From contig NZ_AP027055.1 in the NCBI RefSeq assembly GCF_027924905.1, forward strand, positions 1 to 64,000: a stretch of DNA of 64,000 nt, read 5' to 3'. Shown one piece after another: positions 12,968-22,607 of this stretch. Under the pieces are notes generated by a model. That model had not been told where the DNA came from, ran no database searches, and saw only the letters and a program-made list of their open reading frames with translations. The position numbers and the translations under genes are program-made. Numbering within the stretch: the first letter of the stretch is position 1; each line of letters begins with the position of its first letter. The stretch comes from Limnohabitans sp. INBF002. GTDB taxonomy: Bacteria; Pseudomonadota; Gammaproteobacteria; Burkholderiales; Burkholderiaceae_C.

Positions 12968-13699
12968 GTGGCTGACCAGCCCCTGACTTCATATTTCTTT
13001 GGGTCTCACTTGCGAATTTTGTTGATTGAAGACGACGCCGTGTTGCAAGCGGTCATGCTGCGCAGCCTCAGCGATGCGGGTCATCGCGTGGACGCTGCCA
13101 GCCATTTGGAAGAAGGCGCGCACTACTGGCAAGTGCAGGCCTATGACGCGGTATTGCTGGATTTGAATTTGCCGCTCAACGGCCAGCCCCATGCCCAACA
13201 AGGCAGTGGTTTGCAGCTTTTGCGCGAAGCGCGTGCCCGTGGCGACCGCACACCGGTGCTGGTGTTGACGGCGCGTAACCGCACCGACGAACGCATTGCC
13301 GGCTTAGACGCTGGTGCAGACGACTACCTTGGCAAACCCTTTGATTTGGAAGAGGTCGAGGCCCGTCTACGTGCCTTGGTTCGCCGCAGTCAGGGCGTGG
13401 ATGACGAAGTGCAAGTGGGCCACTTGCGTTTGCACCGCAGGCATCATCGGGTCTTTTTGGGCGATGCCGATTTGGCCTTGCCCGCACGTGAGTTTGAGGT
13501 GCTGTGCGAGTTGATGATGCCACCGGGCCGCGCGGTGAGCAAGCGTGTGTTGTCTGACAAGCTTTCGGGGTTTGATGAGGCTTTGGGCGATAACGCTTTA
13601 GAGGCTTTCATTTCCAGGTTGCGTAAAAAATTGGCAGACAGCGGTGCCACCATTCGCACCTTGCGTGGGATTGGCTATGTCTTGGAAGAGCAGCCATGA
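12968..13699 (+). CDS. OmpR/PhoB-family response regulator
   Basis: DNA-binding response regulator with a receiver domain (acidic pocket EDD at 21-23, phospho-acceptor D65 in VLLDLNLP, K123 in LGKPFDL) and a C-terminal winged helix ending LRGIGYVLEE. The frame opens at GTG 12968, only 20 bases from czcB. A TTG at 13010 would give the more family-like MRILLIEDD start and leave a longer control region. It overlaps the sensor kinase gene by 4 bases. Position opposite czcBA suggests it governs metal efflux, though QseB/TctD-like roles are possible. Confidence 0.9.
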   Translation: MADQPLTSYFFGSHLRILLIEDDAVLQAVMLRSLSDAGHRVDAASHLEEGAHYWQVQAYDAVLLDLNLPLNGQPHAQQGSGLQLLREARARGDRTPVLVLTARNRTDERIAGLDAGADDYLGKPFDLEEVEARLRALVRRSQGVDDEVQVGHLRLHRRHHRVFLGDADLALPAREFEVLCELMMPPGRAVSKRVLSDKLSGFDEALGDNALEAFISRLRKKLADSGATIRTLRGIGYVLEEQP

Positions 13700-15090
13700 A
13701 AGCCACGCACAGCAAACCCTCGTTGCGCAACCGTTTGTTGCGTCATGTCTTGGTGCCGCTGGCGGTGACGTGGTTGCTGGGCTCTGCGTTGGTCGTGGGC
13801 ATTGCTTCTTACTTTGCACAGCAGGCGTTTGACCGTGCTTTGCTAGACGATGCTTATTTGGTGGCCAGCCACGTACGCCGTGTGACGGGCGAGTCAGGCG
13901 CGTTGGATCTGAGTCTCTCCGCCCAAGAGATGAGCACGGTTTTGTTTGACCAAAGTGAATCGTTGTACTTTGCGGTGCTGAGCCCCAGCGGCGCTTTGTT
14001 GGCAGGTCATGCCGGGTTGCGTCCGCCGCAGTTTGACGACAATTTAAAACCGCATTTCGATGCCATTGAATACCAAGGCCGTGTGTTGCGCAGCGTCACC
14101 ATTTACCGCGAGCATCCGGGTAATTTTTATGTGGTGATGGCTCAAACCACGGCCAGCCGCGATCACTTGTTGCAGCGCTTGCTCACGTTTTCTATTGTTC
14201 CGCAACTGCTGTTGCTCATGGGTTTGGCTGCTTGGTTGCAGCGCGCAATTGAAGACGATTTGGTGCCGCTCGCTGACCTTGAACATGCCGTGGGCCGCCG
14301 CGACGCGCGTGACCTCACTCCTGTGCCTGTCAGCGCGACCACGCGTGATGTGCAGCGCTTGGGTCAAGCCATCAATGCGTTGTTGGGGCGCATTGCGCAC
14401 AGTGTGCAAGCGCAGCGCGAGTTCTCGGGCAATGTGGCGCATGAGTTGCGCACGCCCCTCGCTGGCATTCGGGCTTTGGCCGATTACGGCCTGCGTCAAA
14501 GCGATCCACAGGTGTGGCGCGAGCAGCTGCTTGGCATCGCACAAAGCCAAGAACGGGCGAGCCATTTGGTCGACCAGTTGTTGGCACTGGCCTTGGCGGA
14601 TGAAGCGCAACACACCTTAGAACAAACGCCTGTCGCCATCGATGCGCTGGTGGGCGAAGCGGTGTTGCGCTTTTTGCCCCGAGCCGATGCTGCCGGTGTT
14701 GACCTGGGCGCGCGTGGCATTGAACAACCCGTGTGGGCGTTTGCCAATGCGGCTTTGATAGAAGGCGTGTTGAATAATTTGCTCGATAACGCCTTGCGTT
14801 ATGGCCGCGCGCCTGATGGCGAAAGCCACATCACGGTGTCGGTGGTGGATGCCCCGCAAGCGGTGGTGTTGGCGGTGATTGACAACGGCCCTGGCGTGTC
14901 GCCTGAGCAGCTCAAAAAGCTCACGCAACGGTGGGTGCAGGGCTCAGCGGGTGAGGCCCTCAAAGAGGGCTCGGGTTTGGGTTTGGCCATCGTCAGTGAA
15001 TATGTGCGATTGCTCGGCGCCAAAGTGACCATGCAAACCGAAAGCCCCCACGGCTTGCGCGTCAGCATCACTTTGAACAAGCCCTTGTAA
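13696..15090 (+). CDS. Two-component sensor histidine kinase
   Basis: Membrane sensor kinase of 464 residues paired with the upstream regulator through an ATGA overlap. Two membrane segments (about 17-41 and 162-181) enclose a periplasmic sensing loop of about 120 residues. HisKA carries H249 in NVAHELRTP. HATPase motifs are [20 protein letters not shown] and GSGLGLAIV. The periplasmic loop shows no obvious Cys or His cluster for metal binding, so the signal is not evident. The partner regulator's location next to czcBA and copA makes metal or envelope stress a reasonable guess. Confidence 0.9.
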   Translation: MKATHSKPSLRNRLLRHVLVPLAVTWLLGSALVVGIASYFAQQAFDRALLDDAYLVASHVRRVTGESGALDLSLSAQEMSTVLFDQSESLYFAVLSPSGALLAGHAGLRPPQFDDNLKPHFDAIEYQGRVLRSVTIYREHPGNFYVVMAQTTASRDHLLQRLLTFSIVPQLLLLMGLAAWLQRAIEDDLVPLADLEHAVGRRDARDLTPVPVSATTRDVQRLGQAINALLGRIAHSVQAQREFSGNVAHELRTPLAGIRALADYGLRQSDPQVWREQLLGIAQSQERASHLVDQLLALALADEAQHTLEQTPVAIDALVGEAVLRFLPRADAAGVDLGARGIEQPVWAFANAALIEGVLNNLLDNALRYGRAPDGESHITVSVVDAPQAVVLAVIDNGPGVSPEQLKKLTQRWVQGSAGEALKEGSGLGLAIVSEYVRLLGAKVTMQTESPHGLRVSITLNKPL

Positions 15091-15164
15091 AATCGCCCCC
15101 TCGGCTAAAAGGGCGGCGCACAACCCTGAGGCCTCGCACTTGTGCACACCCAAAGGTTGGTTTT

Positions 15165-17204
15165 ATGTTGTACCCCGAAGAGTTTGATGTCATCGTCGTT
15201 GGCGGTGGTCACGCTGGCACCGAAGCCGCGTTGGCCGCGGCACGCATGGGGGCTAAAACTTTACTCTTAAGTCACAACATCGAAACTTTGGGCCAGATGA
15301 GCTGCAACCCGTCCATTGGCGGCATTGGCAAAGGCCATTTGGTCAAAGAGGTGGACGCTTTGGGTGGCGCCATGGCTTTGGCCACGGACGAGGGCGGTAT
15401 TCAGTTTCGCATCTTGAACAGTTCCAAAGGCCCGGCTGTGCGTGCGACCCGTGCCCAAGCCGACCGCATTTTGTACAAAGCCGCCATTCGCCGCATGTTG
15501 GAAAACCAGCCCAACCTGTGGCTGTTCCAACAAGCGGTGGACGACTTGATGGTGGAGGGCGACCGCGTGGTGGGCGCCTGCACACAAGCGGGCATTCGAT
15601 TCCGCAGCCGCACCGTGGTGCTGACGGCTGGCACGTTCTTGGACGGCAAGATCCACGTCGGACTGAACAACTACGCCGGTGGCCGCGCGGGTGACCCGCC
15701 TGCCGTCAGCTTGTCGGCTCGACTCAAAGAACTCAAGCTGCCACAGGGCCGACTCAAAACGGGCACGCCTCCGCGCATCGATGGCCGCACGATTGACTTC
15801 AGCCAATGTGCCGAACAGCCGGGTGATGGGGTTGCTTCGCAGACGGCGACGGGTGCTCCGTCGGCGGGCGTGCTGGGCGAAGTGCCCGTGTTCAGCTTCA
15901 TGGGGCGTCCGTCCATGCACCCGCAGCACATGCCTTGTTGGGTGACCCACACCAACCAGCGTACGCACGACATCATCCGTTCCGGCTTCGACCGTAGCCC
16001 CATGTTCACCGGCAAGATCGAGGGCGTCGGCCCCCGCTACTGCCCGAGTGTGGAAGACAAGATCAACCGATTTGCTGACAAAGATAGCCACCAAATTTTC
16101 TTAGAGCCCGAAGGCCTGACCACCCACGAGTATTACCCCAACGGCATCAGCACCAGTTTGCCGTTTGACATCCAGTACGACTTGGTGCGTTCCATGAAGG
16201 GCTTGGAAAACGCCCACATCATTCGCCCCGGCTACGCCATCGAGTACGACTACTTTGACCCGCGCGAACTCAAGCGCAGTTTCGAAACCCGCGCCATCGG
16301 TGGCCTGTTCTTTGCCGGACAAATCAACGGCACCACGGGTTACGAAGAGGCGGCGGCCCAAGGTTTGTTTGCCGGTATCAACGCTGCTTTGCAGTGCCGC
16401 AGCCTGGCCGGCGCCGCCAACGACTTTGGCGGTGCGTGGACACCGGGCCGCGACCAAGCCTACTTGGGTGTGTTGGTGGACGACCTCACCACCAAGGGCG
16501 TGACCGAGCCTTACCGCATGTTCACCAGCCGAGCCGAGTTTCGCTTGCAGCTGCGCGAGGACAACGCCGACATGCGCTTGACAGAGATTGGCCGCCAAAT
16601 GGGCCTGGTCGATGATGCCCGCTGGGAAGCTTTCAACCGCAAACGAGATGCTGTTTCACGTGAAACAGAGCGCCTTAAATCGATCTGGGTCAACCCTCGT
16701 AACTTGTCGGTGGCAGAAGCCGAGCGTGTGCTGGGCAAGGCCATTGACCGTGAATACAACTTGGCCGACTTGCTTCGCCGCCCCGATGTGAGTTACCAAG
16801 GTCTGATGTCTTTGGATGATGCCAAGCACCAGAACCAAGAGCTTGTAGACGCCTTGGCGGGTGACGAGGTTTCACGTGAAATAACCCGAGCTGTCATTGA
16901 GCAGATCGAGATTGCTGCCAAATACTCTGGTTACATCGACCGCCAACGCGACGAGGTGGCGCGTGCTGCCAATTACGAAAACCTACAGTTGCCCGAAGAC
17001 TTGGACTACAACCAAGTCACCGCTTTGTCGTTTGAGGTGCGTCAGCGTCTGAGTCGCCAGCGACCCGAAACCCTGGGGCAGGCGTCGCGCCTGTCGGGCA
17101 TCACGCCTGCGGCCATTTCTTTGTTGCTCATTCACCTCAAGCGATCGCGTGTCAAAGGTTTTGCTCAAGAGTCTGCTGTCAACAATTCGACCGAGGCCGT
17201 CTGA
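15165..17204 (+). CDS. mnmG: tRNA uridine-5-carboxymethylaminomethyl modification enzyme MnmG
   Basis: FAD-dependent MnmG (GidA) works with MnmE to modify the wobble uridine of certain tRNAs. The Rossmann motif [10 protein letters not shown] begins near residue 13, followed by the family block [13 protein letters not shown]. At 679 residues it is longer than the about 630 usual. Part of the excess is an Ala/Gly-rich insert near residues 222-235. Two parS-like sequences lie inside it (16652-16667 and 16868-16883), both read as the peptide VSRE. Its stop overlaps the rsmG start by one base (TGATG). Confidence 0.97.
   Translation: MLYPEEFDVIVVGGGHAGTEAALAAARMGAKTLLLSHNIETLGQMSCNPSIGGIGKGHLVKEVDALGGAMALATDEGGIQFRILNSSKGPAVRATRAQADRILYKAAIRRMLENQPNLWLFQQAVDDLMVEGDRVVGACTQAGIRFRSRTVVLTAGTFLDGKIHVGLNNYAGGRAGDPPAVSLSARLKELKLPQGRLKTGTPPRIDGRTIDFSQCAEQPGDGVASQTATGAPSAGVLGEVPVFSFMGRPSMHPQHMPCWVTHTNQRTHDIIRSGFDRSPMFTGKIEGVGPRYCPSVEDKINRFADKDSHQIFLEPEGLTTHEYYPNGISTSLPFDIQYDLVRSMKGLENAHIIRPGYAIEYDYFDPRELKRSFETRAIGGLFFAGQINGTTGYEEAAAQGLFAGINAALQCRSLAGAANDFGGAWTPGRDQAYLGVLVDDLTTKGVTEPYRMFTSRAEFRLQLREDNADMRLTEIGRQMGLVDDARWEAFNRKRDAVSRETERLKSIWVNPRNLSVAEAERVLGKAIDREYNLADLLRRPDVSYQGLMSLDDAKHQNQELVDALAGDEVSREITRAVIEQIEIAAKYSGYIDRQRDEVARAANYENLQLPEDLDYNQVTALSFEVRQRLSRQRPETLGQASRLSGITPAAISLLLIHLKRSRVKGFAQESAVNNSTEAV
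16652..16667. other. parS site (perfect 16-mer) within mnmG
   Basis: TGTTTCACGTGAAACA matches the bacterial parS consensus at all 16 positions and is a perfect palindrome. ParB loads here to form the partition complex. parA and parB lie about 2 and 3.3 kb downstream. Confidence 0.93.
16868..16883. other. parS-like site within mnmG
   Basis: GGTTTCACGTGAAATA differs from the parS consensus at the first and fifteenth positions, keeping the TTTCACGTGAAA core. It lies 216 bases after the perfect site. It is probably a weaker ParB site. Confidence 0.65.
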
Positions 17205-17896
17205 TGCATCCTTTGTTGCCAGCTCTGCAAAAGGGGCTTCACGATTTGGGCTTGCCTTTGTCCGGTGACCAGCAAGCCCAGTTGTTGGCTTACATGGATT
17301 TGATCGCCAAGTGGACCAAGGTCTACAACCTGACGGCGGTGCGTGATGCCAACGAAATGCTCACCCATCACTTGCTCGACAGCTTGGCGGTTGTTGCGCC
17401 GTTGCGCCGCGAGTTGACCAAGTTGGCTGTGCCAAATTCGGCAGAACAAGGTGAGGCCTCGACGCTTGCCGTGACTCATCCGAAGTTCAGCTTGCTCGAC
17501 GTGGGTTCGGGCGCTGGCTTGCCCGGCATCGTCATTGCCATCACTTGCCCCGATGTGGCGGTGACTTGTGTGGATACGGTGGCCAAAAAGGCCGCCTTCA
17601 TTCAGCAGGTTGCGGCGACTTTGAGGTTGCCCAATCTCAAGGGTCTGCATGCACGGGTCGAAAGCCTGACCCAGCCCTACGATGTGGTTTGTTCTCGTGC
17701 TTTTGCTTCGCTGGTGGACTTCACCACATGGTCCAAATCTGCCCTGGCCACGCATGGCGTGTGGATGGCGATGAAGGGCAAACACCCAGACCTTGAGTTG
17801 GCTGTGTTGCCAGAAAGCGTCACAGTGTTTCACGTGGAACAGCTTCAGGTGCCCGGCTTAGATGCCGAGCGCTGCATCATCTGGATGCGCGGTTAA
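17204..17896 (+). CDS. rsmG: 16S rRNA (guanine527-N7)-methyltransferase RsmG
   Basis: RsmG (GidB) uses S-adenosylmethionine to methylate G527 of 16S rRNA. The SAM-binding loop LLDVGSGAGLPG lies near residue 97, and the substrate region EMLTHHLLDSLAV is family-typical. The length of 230 residues is slightly above the usual 205-215 because of an insert near residues 80-92. It overlaps mnmG by one base and so is translationally coupled. A parS-like site lies near its 3' end. Confidence 0.95.
   Translation: MHPLLPALQKGLHDLGLPLSGDQQAQLLAYMDLIAKWTKVYNLTAVRDANEMLTHHLLDSLAVVAPLRRELTKLAVPNSAEQGEASTLAVTHPKFSLLDVGSGAGLPGIVIAITCPDVAVTCVDTVAKKAAFIQQVAATLRLPNLKGLHARVESLTQPYDVVCSRAFASLVDFTTWSKSALATHGVWMAMKGKHPDLELAVLPESVTVFHVEQLQVPGLDAERCIIWMRG
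17826..17841. other. parS-like site within rsmG
   Basis: TGTTTCACGTGGAACA differs from the parS consensus at one position. With the two mnmG sites it forms a group of three across about 1.2 kb, shortly before parA. Confidence 0.75.
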
Positions 17897-17926
17897 ACTT
17901 CCCTCAGTTATAAATCTGAGTCTTCT

Positions 17927-18538
17927 ATGTTCGGTATCGCGGACTACGGCGCTTTCGTCGTGGCCATCATTGTCTTTTTGGCCATTCCAGGCCCCGGGAA
18001 CTTGGCCTTGCTCACCGCAACGGGCAAGGGTGGGGTGCGTTCGGGTTTGGCCGCCACGCTGGGCGTGATCGCGGGTGACCAGGTGTTGTTGTGGTTGGCC
18101 GTGGCGGGTTTGTCGGCGGTGCTCATCAACTATCCTGGTTTGTACAGCTCGGTCAAATGGGCGGGTGCTGCTTACTTGTTGGGTTTGGGCTATTCCTTGT
18201 TCAACAGCAAGCCGGGTGATGCGCCCGTGTTGAATATGAAGCCCGATCACTACTTTCGCCAAGGGCTGTTCATCACGGTGTTGAACCCCAAAGCGATTGT
18301 GTTTTACATGGCTTTCTTTCCTTTGTTTGTAGACCCGGCGGTTCATCAAGGTTTGGTCACCTTTGGTTTTATGGCCATCACCATTGCGGCGCTTACTTTT
18401 CTTTATGGGTTGGTGGTTGTTTTGCTCGCCCACCATTTGGCCAAGCGCGTGCGCGCCAATCCGATGGTGAGCGTGATGCTCAACAAAGTAGCGGGCACCT
18501 TGCTCATGGGTTTTGGCCTGAAGTTGGCGCTGTTTTAA
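17927..18538 (+). CDS. LysE-family amino-acid/metabolite exporter
   Basis: A 203-residue integral membrane protein of the LysE/RhtB translocator family, which exports amino acids or related metabolites. The family motif PGPGNLALLT near residues 22-31 and about six hydrophobic segments support the call. The substrate cannot be read from the sequence. It sits 30 bases after rsmG and 30 bases before parA, so it may be co-transcribed with them; no terminator is visible between these genes. Confidence 0.88.
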   Translation: MFGIADYGAFVVAIIVFLAIPGPGNLALLTATGKGGVRSGLAATLGVIAGDQVLLWLAVAGLSAVLINYPGLYSSVKWAGAAYLLGLGYSLFNSKPGDAPVLNMKPDHYFRQGLFITVLNPKAIVFYMAFFPLFVDPAVHQGLVTFGFMAITIAALTFLYGLVVVLLAHHLAKRVRANPMVSVMLNKVAGTLLMGFGLKLALF

Positions 18539-18568
18539 TAATTTTTCTGTCTCTTTCGAAAGCTCTGT

Positions 18569-19366
18569 ATGGCCAAAATCTTTTGCGTTGCAAACCAAAA
18601 AGGCGGTGTGGGTAAAACCACCACCACCGTCAACTTGTCTGCAGGTTTGGCATTCGTTGGCCAGCGCGTGTTGATGGTCGACCTTGACCCACAGGGCAAT
18701 GCCACCATGAGTTCGGGCGTGGACAAGCGTGAGATGGAGCTGTCGGTCTACGACGTGTTGCTCGAAGAGGCCACGGTGGCCGAAGCGCGCATCCGCAGCA
18801 ACTGGGGCACAGAGGGCGTGCGCGCCAAAATTCCAACCTACGACGTGTTGGGTGCCAACCGCGATTTGGCCGGTGCCGAAGTGGAGCTGGTGTCTCTGGA
18901 GCGCCGCGAAAACCGATTGAAACAAGCCTTGGCTGCCGTGGATGCGGAATACGACTTTATTCTTATCGATTGCCCCCCGTCGCTCTCCATGCTCACCCTC
19001 AACGGCTTGTGCTGCGCGCATGGCGTGATCGTGCCGATGCAGTGTGAATACTTTGCCCTTGAAGGCTTGACCGACTTGGTCAACACCATCAAGCAAGTGC
19101 ATGCCAACCTCAACCGCGACCTCAAAATCATTGGCCTCTTGCGCGTCATGTTTGACCCACGCATCACCTTGCAGCAACAGGTGAGCGACCAACTCAAAGA
19201 CCACTTTGGCGACAAAGTGTTCAGCGCTGTTATTCCTCGCAACGTGCGTTTGGCGGAAGCTCCCAGCTATGGTCTGCCCGGCGTTGTGTTTGATCCTTCG
19301 GCCAAAGGCAGCCACGCGTTTGTCGACTTTGCGCAAGAAATGGTGGAACGCGTCAAAGCGTTCTAA
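18569..19366 (+). CDS. parA: Chromosome partitioning ATPase ParA
   Basis: ParA (Soj) is the ATPase that drives segregation of ParB-parS complexes. At 265 residues it is a chromosomal-type ParA without an N-terminal DNA-binding extension. It has the deviant Walker A motif KGGVGKTT at 11-18, the A' region MVDLDPQGNATMSSG and Walker B DFILIDCPPSL. It is separated from parB by a hydrolase gene rather than being adjacent. Confidence 0.96.
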   Translation: MAKIFCVANQKGGVGKTTTTVNLSAGLAFVGQRVLMVDLDPQGNATMSSGVDKREMELSVYDVLLEEATVAEARIRSNWGTEGVRAKIPTYDVLGANRDLAGAEVELVSLERRENRLKQALAAVDAEYDFILIDCPPSLSMLTLNGLCCAHGVIVPMQCEYFALEGLTDLVNTIKQVHANLNRDLKIIGLLRVMFDPRITLQQQVSDQLKDHFGDKVFSAVIPRNVRLAEAPSYGLPGVVFDPSAKGSHAFVDFAQEMVERVKAF

Positions 19367-19384
19367 GTCCAAAACCGCATCCGT

Positions 19385-19936
19385 ATGACGGCTTCAGTTC
19401 TTATCCTGCCCGGCTGGCACAACAGCGGCCCCACCCACTGGCAAAGCCTGTGGCAGCAGACGCACGGCTACGTGCGTGTGGAGCAGCACAGCTGGGATTG
19501 GCCCTTGCGTGGTGACTGGATGATGCAGCTGGAAGAAGCCGTGTTGGCCAACCCGGACGCCGTGTTGGTGGCCCACAGCTTGGGCTGTTTGTTGGTGGCG
19601 GCGTGGGCCGCACATTCGTTGCAAACACACCGTGTCAAAGCCGCATTGTTGGTGGCACCTGCAGATGTCGAGCGCGCCGAGATGCAACAGATGCTCCACA
19701 GTTGGAGCCCCATCGCGCGCGCGCGTTTACCGTTCCCCAGCGTGATGGCCACCAGCCGTAACGACCCTTATTGCAGCTTCATGCGCGCCAGTGCTTTGGC
19801 GCACGCGTGGGGCTCGCGCATGGTCGATTGCGGCATGAGCGGCCACATCAATGCCGACGCCAACTTGGGCGATTGGCCCGAAGGCTTTGCCTTGTTACAA
19901 GATTTACTCAAAGAAGAAGTTACCCATGGTCACTAA
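19385..19936 (+). CDS. RBBP9/YdeN-family serine hydrolase
   Basis: An alpha/beta hydrolase of 183 residues. The N-terminal PGWHNSGPTHW (9-19) is diagnostic of the RBBP9/YdeN family. The probable triad is S65 (VAHSLGC), D127 (SRNDPYC) and H154 (MSGHINADA). The natural substrate is not known for most members. It lies between parA and parB, 18 bases after parA, and overlaps the parB start by 11 bases, so the three are likely one transcription unit. Confidence 0.85.
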   Translation: MTASVLILPGWHNSGPTHWQSLWQQTHGYVRVEQHSWDWPLRGDWMMQLEEAVLANPDAVLVAHSLGCLLVAAWAAHSLQTHRVKAALLVAPADVERAEMQQMLHSWSPIARARLPFPSVMATSRNDPYCSFMRASALAHAWGSRMVDCGMSGHINADANLGDWPEGFALLQDLLKEEVTHGH

Positions 19937-20846
19937 AAAACCCAAAGGCTTAGGCCGCGGCCTTGAAGCCTTGCTCGGCCCCAAAGTAGACGACAGCATG
20001 GCTGCACAAGCGGCGGCTGCGGACGGTTTGCCCAGCACCTTGCCGCTCACCCAAATGGTGCCCGGCATGTACCAGCCACGCACGCGCATGGACGAGGGTG
20101 CTTTGTATGAGTTGGCCGAAAGCATCAAAGCCCAAGGCATCATGCAGCCCATCCTTGTGCGTCAGCTCACCGATGGCCCCAACGCTGGCAAATACGAAAT
20201 CATCGCGGGTGAACGTCGCAGCCGCGCCGCCAAGTTAGCCGGCCTTGACACTGTGCCCGTGCTGGTGCGCAATGTGCCTAACGAAGCTGCCGCGGCGATG
20301 GCGCTGATTGAAAACATCCAGCGCGAAGACCTCAACCCGCTCGAAGAAGCGCAAGGCTTGCAACGCCTCATCAAAGAGTTTGGCCTCACGCACGAACTCG
20401 CCGCCCAAGCCGTGGGCCGCTCACGCAGCGCCGCCAGCAATTTGCTGCGCTTGCTCAACTTGGCCGACCCCGTGCAGTCCATGCTCATGGCGGGCGACAT
20501 TGACATGGGCCATGCCCGTGCTTTGTTGGCGCTGGACCGCGGGACGCAAATCACTGCAGCCAATCAAATCAGCGCCAAGAAAATGTCGGTGCGCGAAGCC
20601 GAAAGCCTGGTCAAAAAGCTCAGCGCCGAATTCAACCTCGTGCCGCAAAAACCCAAAAGCGAAAAATCACGCGACATCAAACGCATCGAAGAAGAGCTTT
20701 CCGATTTGCTCACAGCGCAAGTTGAAGTGCGCGTTAAAAAGCGCGTCAAGCGTCATGGCAGAGTCGAAGAAATGGGCGAGTTGGCGATTCAGTTTGGATC
20801 GCTTGATGAACTCAACGGACTGATCGACAAACTTCGCAAATCGTAA
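19926..20846 (+). CDS. parB: Chromosome partitioning protein ParB
   Basis: ParB (Spo0J) binds parS, spreads as a CTP-dependent clamp and stimulates ParA. The start is ATG 19926 (MVTKKPKGLGRGLEALLG), preceded by AAAGAAGAAG; the frame is open further upstream but that extension lies inside the hydrolase gene. The 306 residues show the CTP-binding GERRSRA motif near 95, a helix-turn-helix (AAQAVGRSRSAASNLLRLL) and a C-terminal dimerisation domain. Matching parS sequences are in mnmG and rsmG. Confidence 0.96.
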   Translation: MVTKKPKGLGRGLEALLGPKVDDSMAAQAAAADGLPSTLPLTQMVPGMYQPRTRMDEGALYELAESIKAQGIMQPILVRQLTDGPNAGKYEIIAGERRSRAAKLAGLDTVPVLVRNVPNEAAAAMALIENIQREDLNPLEEAQGLQRLIKEFGLTHELAAQAVGRSRSAASNLLRLLNLADPVQSMLMAGDIDMGHARALLALDRGTQITAANQISAKKMSVREAESLVKKLSAEFNLVPQKPKSEKSRDIKRIEEELSDLLTAQVEVRVKKRVKRHGRVEEMGELAIQFGSLDELNGLIDKLRKS

Positions 20847-20852
20847 AAACAG

Positions 20853-22607
20853 ATGGCAGAAACGCTGCAAAACGGATTCTTACCAAAGGGCTTTTTCCAA
20901 GGTTCGCCGCTCCAGCGTCGTCGCAGCTTGCTCACGTACATGCTGCTTTTGGTGGGCGCGTGTTCGTTGCCGTTTTATTTCATCCACCACCCCGATTACA
21001 ACCACGTCGCAAACTTGGTCGGCACCGCGGGGTATTGGGGCTTGCTGGTGCTGCTCTGGTTGGGTGCCCCGTATGTGTTCATTGCCAACGGCACGTTGCT
21101 CTGGTCGATTTCTTATGTCGCTTATTTAGCGGCGATGACCGGAGGCATCAACTCACCCGTGTTGGTGTGGATCACTGCGGTGGTGCTGCCTGCCATCTTG
21201 TTGCTTGACCGGGGGGCTGCTTTCTTTTGGGTCGTCGTGGTGTTCGTGGTCAACTTGCTGTTGCTGCTCATCAGTCAACAGGGCTTGGTCAACAGCGACA
21301 TCAACATGGCCAACGAGGTCATGGCCTGGACGGTGGCCAACAAACTCTTCGTGTTGAGCTTGGCCATGTTCGTGGTGTTTGTTGCCGAACGCATGCACCG
21401 CAGCCAAGTGGCAGACATGGACGAAAGCAATGCAGAGCTAGAAAAAACCCACCAAGCCTTGATACGCGCACAAGCCCACAAAGATGAATTCATTGCATCG
21501 GTGGGCCATGAGCTGCGCACACCCATGAACGCCATTTTGGGTCTCAACGGCATCTTGCGCACGGAGCTTTCCTCACGCGCAGAAGATGCCGAGGTGGTCG
21601 ACCACATCCGTCGTTCGACAGAACAGCTGCTGCAAGTGGTGAACGATATTTTGGATTTTTCGCAACTCCAAGCCGGGCGTCTCACGCTGCGCGAAGACGA
21701 GTTCTCGTTGCGTGAAACGTTGACAACGGTGCTTGCGTCCTTCGAGGTCAAGGCGCAAGCCAAAGGCATTGCATTGCACTTAGATGCCGCTGCTGTGCAC
21801 AACATGTGGGTCAAGGGCGATCGCCAACGCTTGGCCCAAGTGCTGAACAACTTACTCGACAACGCGCTCAAATTCACGGCCGCAGGCAGCATTCATGTGC
21901 GTGCACAAGCGGTGGGCGGTGGCGTGTTGTTTGAGGTGCAAGACACGGGCATTGGCATTGCCCCCGATCGTCAAAAACAAATCTTCAATGGGTTTGAACA
22001 CGCCGATGTGCAAACCAATCGCCAATACGGCGGCACTGGCTTGGGCTTGTCCATCTGCGAGCGCTTGGTTCGTTTGCAAGGCGGCACCATTGGGGTGAGC
22101 AGTGTGCAAGGTCATGGCGCACGGTTTTGGTTTCAGTTGCCCATGCGCAGCGTGGCTGTGCAAGAGGCCAAAGCCGCCGCCGAAATGGCGCGCATGTTGG
22201 TCGACAAAGCTTTGCAAATTTTGCTCGTCGATGACAATGCGGTGAACTTGCTTGTCGCCCGCATGATGCTCAAAAAGTGTTTCCCCAAAGCAGACATTGT
22301 GGAAGCCAACAGCGGCCCCATCGCGCTAGAAAAACTGCGCGCACAGCCCTTTGACTTGATTTTGATGGACATGGTCATGCCTGAGATGGATGGCATGCAA
22401 GTCACCCAAATTTTGCGAAACACCTTTCCTGCGCCGGTCTGTCACATGCCGGTGTTGGCACTCACCGCCAGTGCCAATCCTGTGGACCAAGACCGTTGCT
22501 TGGCCTCGGGCATGAACGACGTCATACACAAGCCATTAGACGAGCAACAACTCATCGCCAAAATCTCGAATGCGCTCGCGCTGCACGCGGCAAAGGAAAC
22601 GCCGTGA
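20853..22607 (+). CDS. Hybrid sensor histidine kinase with receiver domain (first of a pair)
   Basis: A 584-residue hybrid kinase. Five or six hydrophobic segments occupy residues 28-182 with little periplasmic sequence. A short coiled coil leads to HisKA (H219 in SVGHELRTP), then HATPase with [17 protein letters not shown] and GGTGLGLSI. A C-terminal receiver follows (acidic DDN, acceptor D506 in LILMDMVMPEMDG, K in HKPLD). It begins 6 bases after parB and overlaps the next kinase gene, so it is probably in the same operon. No HPt or output domain is present. Confidence 0.92.
   Translation: MAETLQNGFLPKGFFQGSPLQRRRSLLTYMLLLVGACSLPFYFIHHPDYNHVANLVGTAGYWGLLVLLWLGAPYVFIANGTLLWSISYVAYLAAMTGGINSPVLVWITAVVLPAILLLDRGAAFFWVVVVFVVNLLLLLISQQGLVNSDINMANEVMAWTVANKLFVLSLAMFVVFVAERMHRSQVADMDESNAELEKTHQALIRAQAHKDEFIASVGHELRTPMNAILGLNGILRTELSSRAEDAEVVDHIRRSTEQLLQVVNDILDFSQLQAGRLTLREDEFSLRETLTTVLASFEVKAQAKGIALHLDAAAVHNMWVKGDRQRLAQVLNNLLDNALKFTAAGSIHVRAQAVGGGVLFEVQDTGIGIAPDRQKQIFNGFEHADVQTNRQYGGTGLGLSICERLVRLQGGTIGVSSVQGHGARFWFQLPMRSVAVQEAKAAAEMARMLVDKALQILLVDDNAVNLLVARMMLKKCFPKADIVEANSGPIALEKLRAQPFDLILMDMVMPEMDGMQVTQILRNTFPAPVCHMPVLALTASANPVDQDRCLASGMNDVIHKPLDEQQLIAKISNALALHAAKETP

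Noticed and set aside
17858-19372. A 504-codon open frame on the minus strand opposite the LysE gene and parA
   Set aside because: It is antisense to two clearly identified genes, has low-complexity His/Gln-rich sequence and no recognisable domain; it is a codon-bias shadow.
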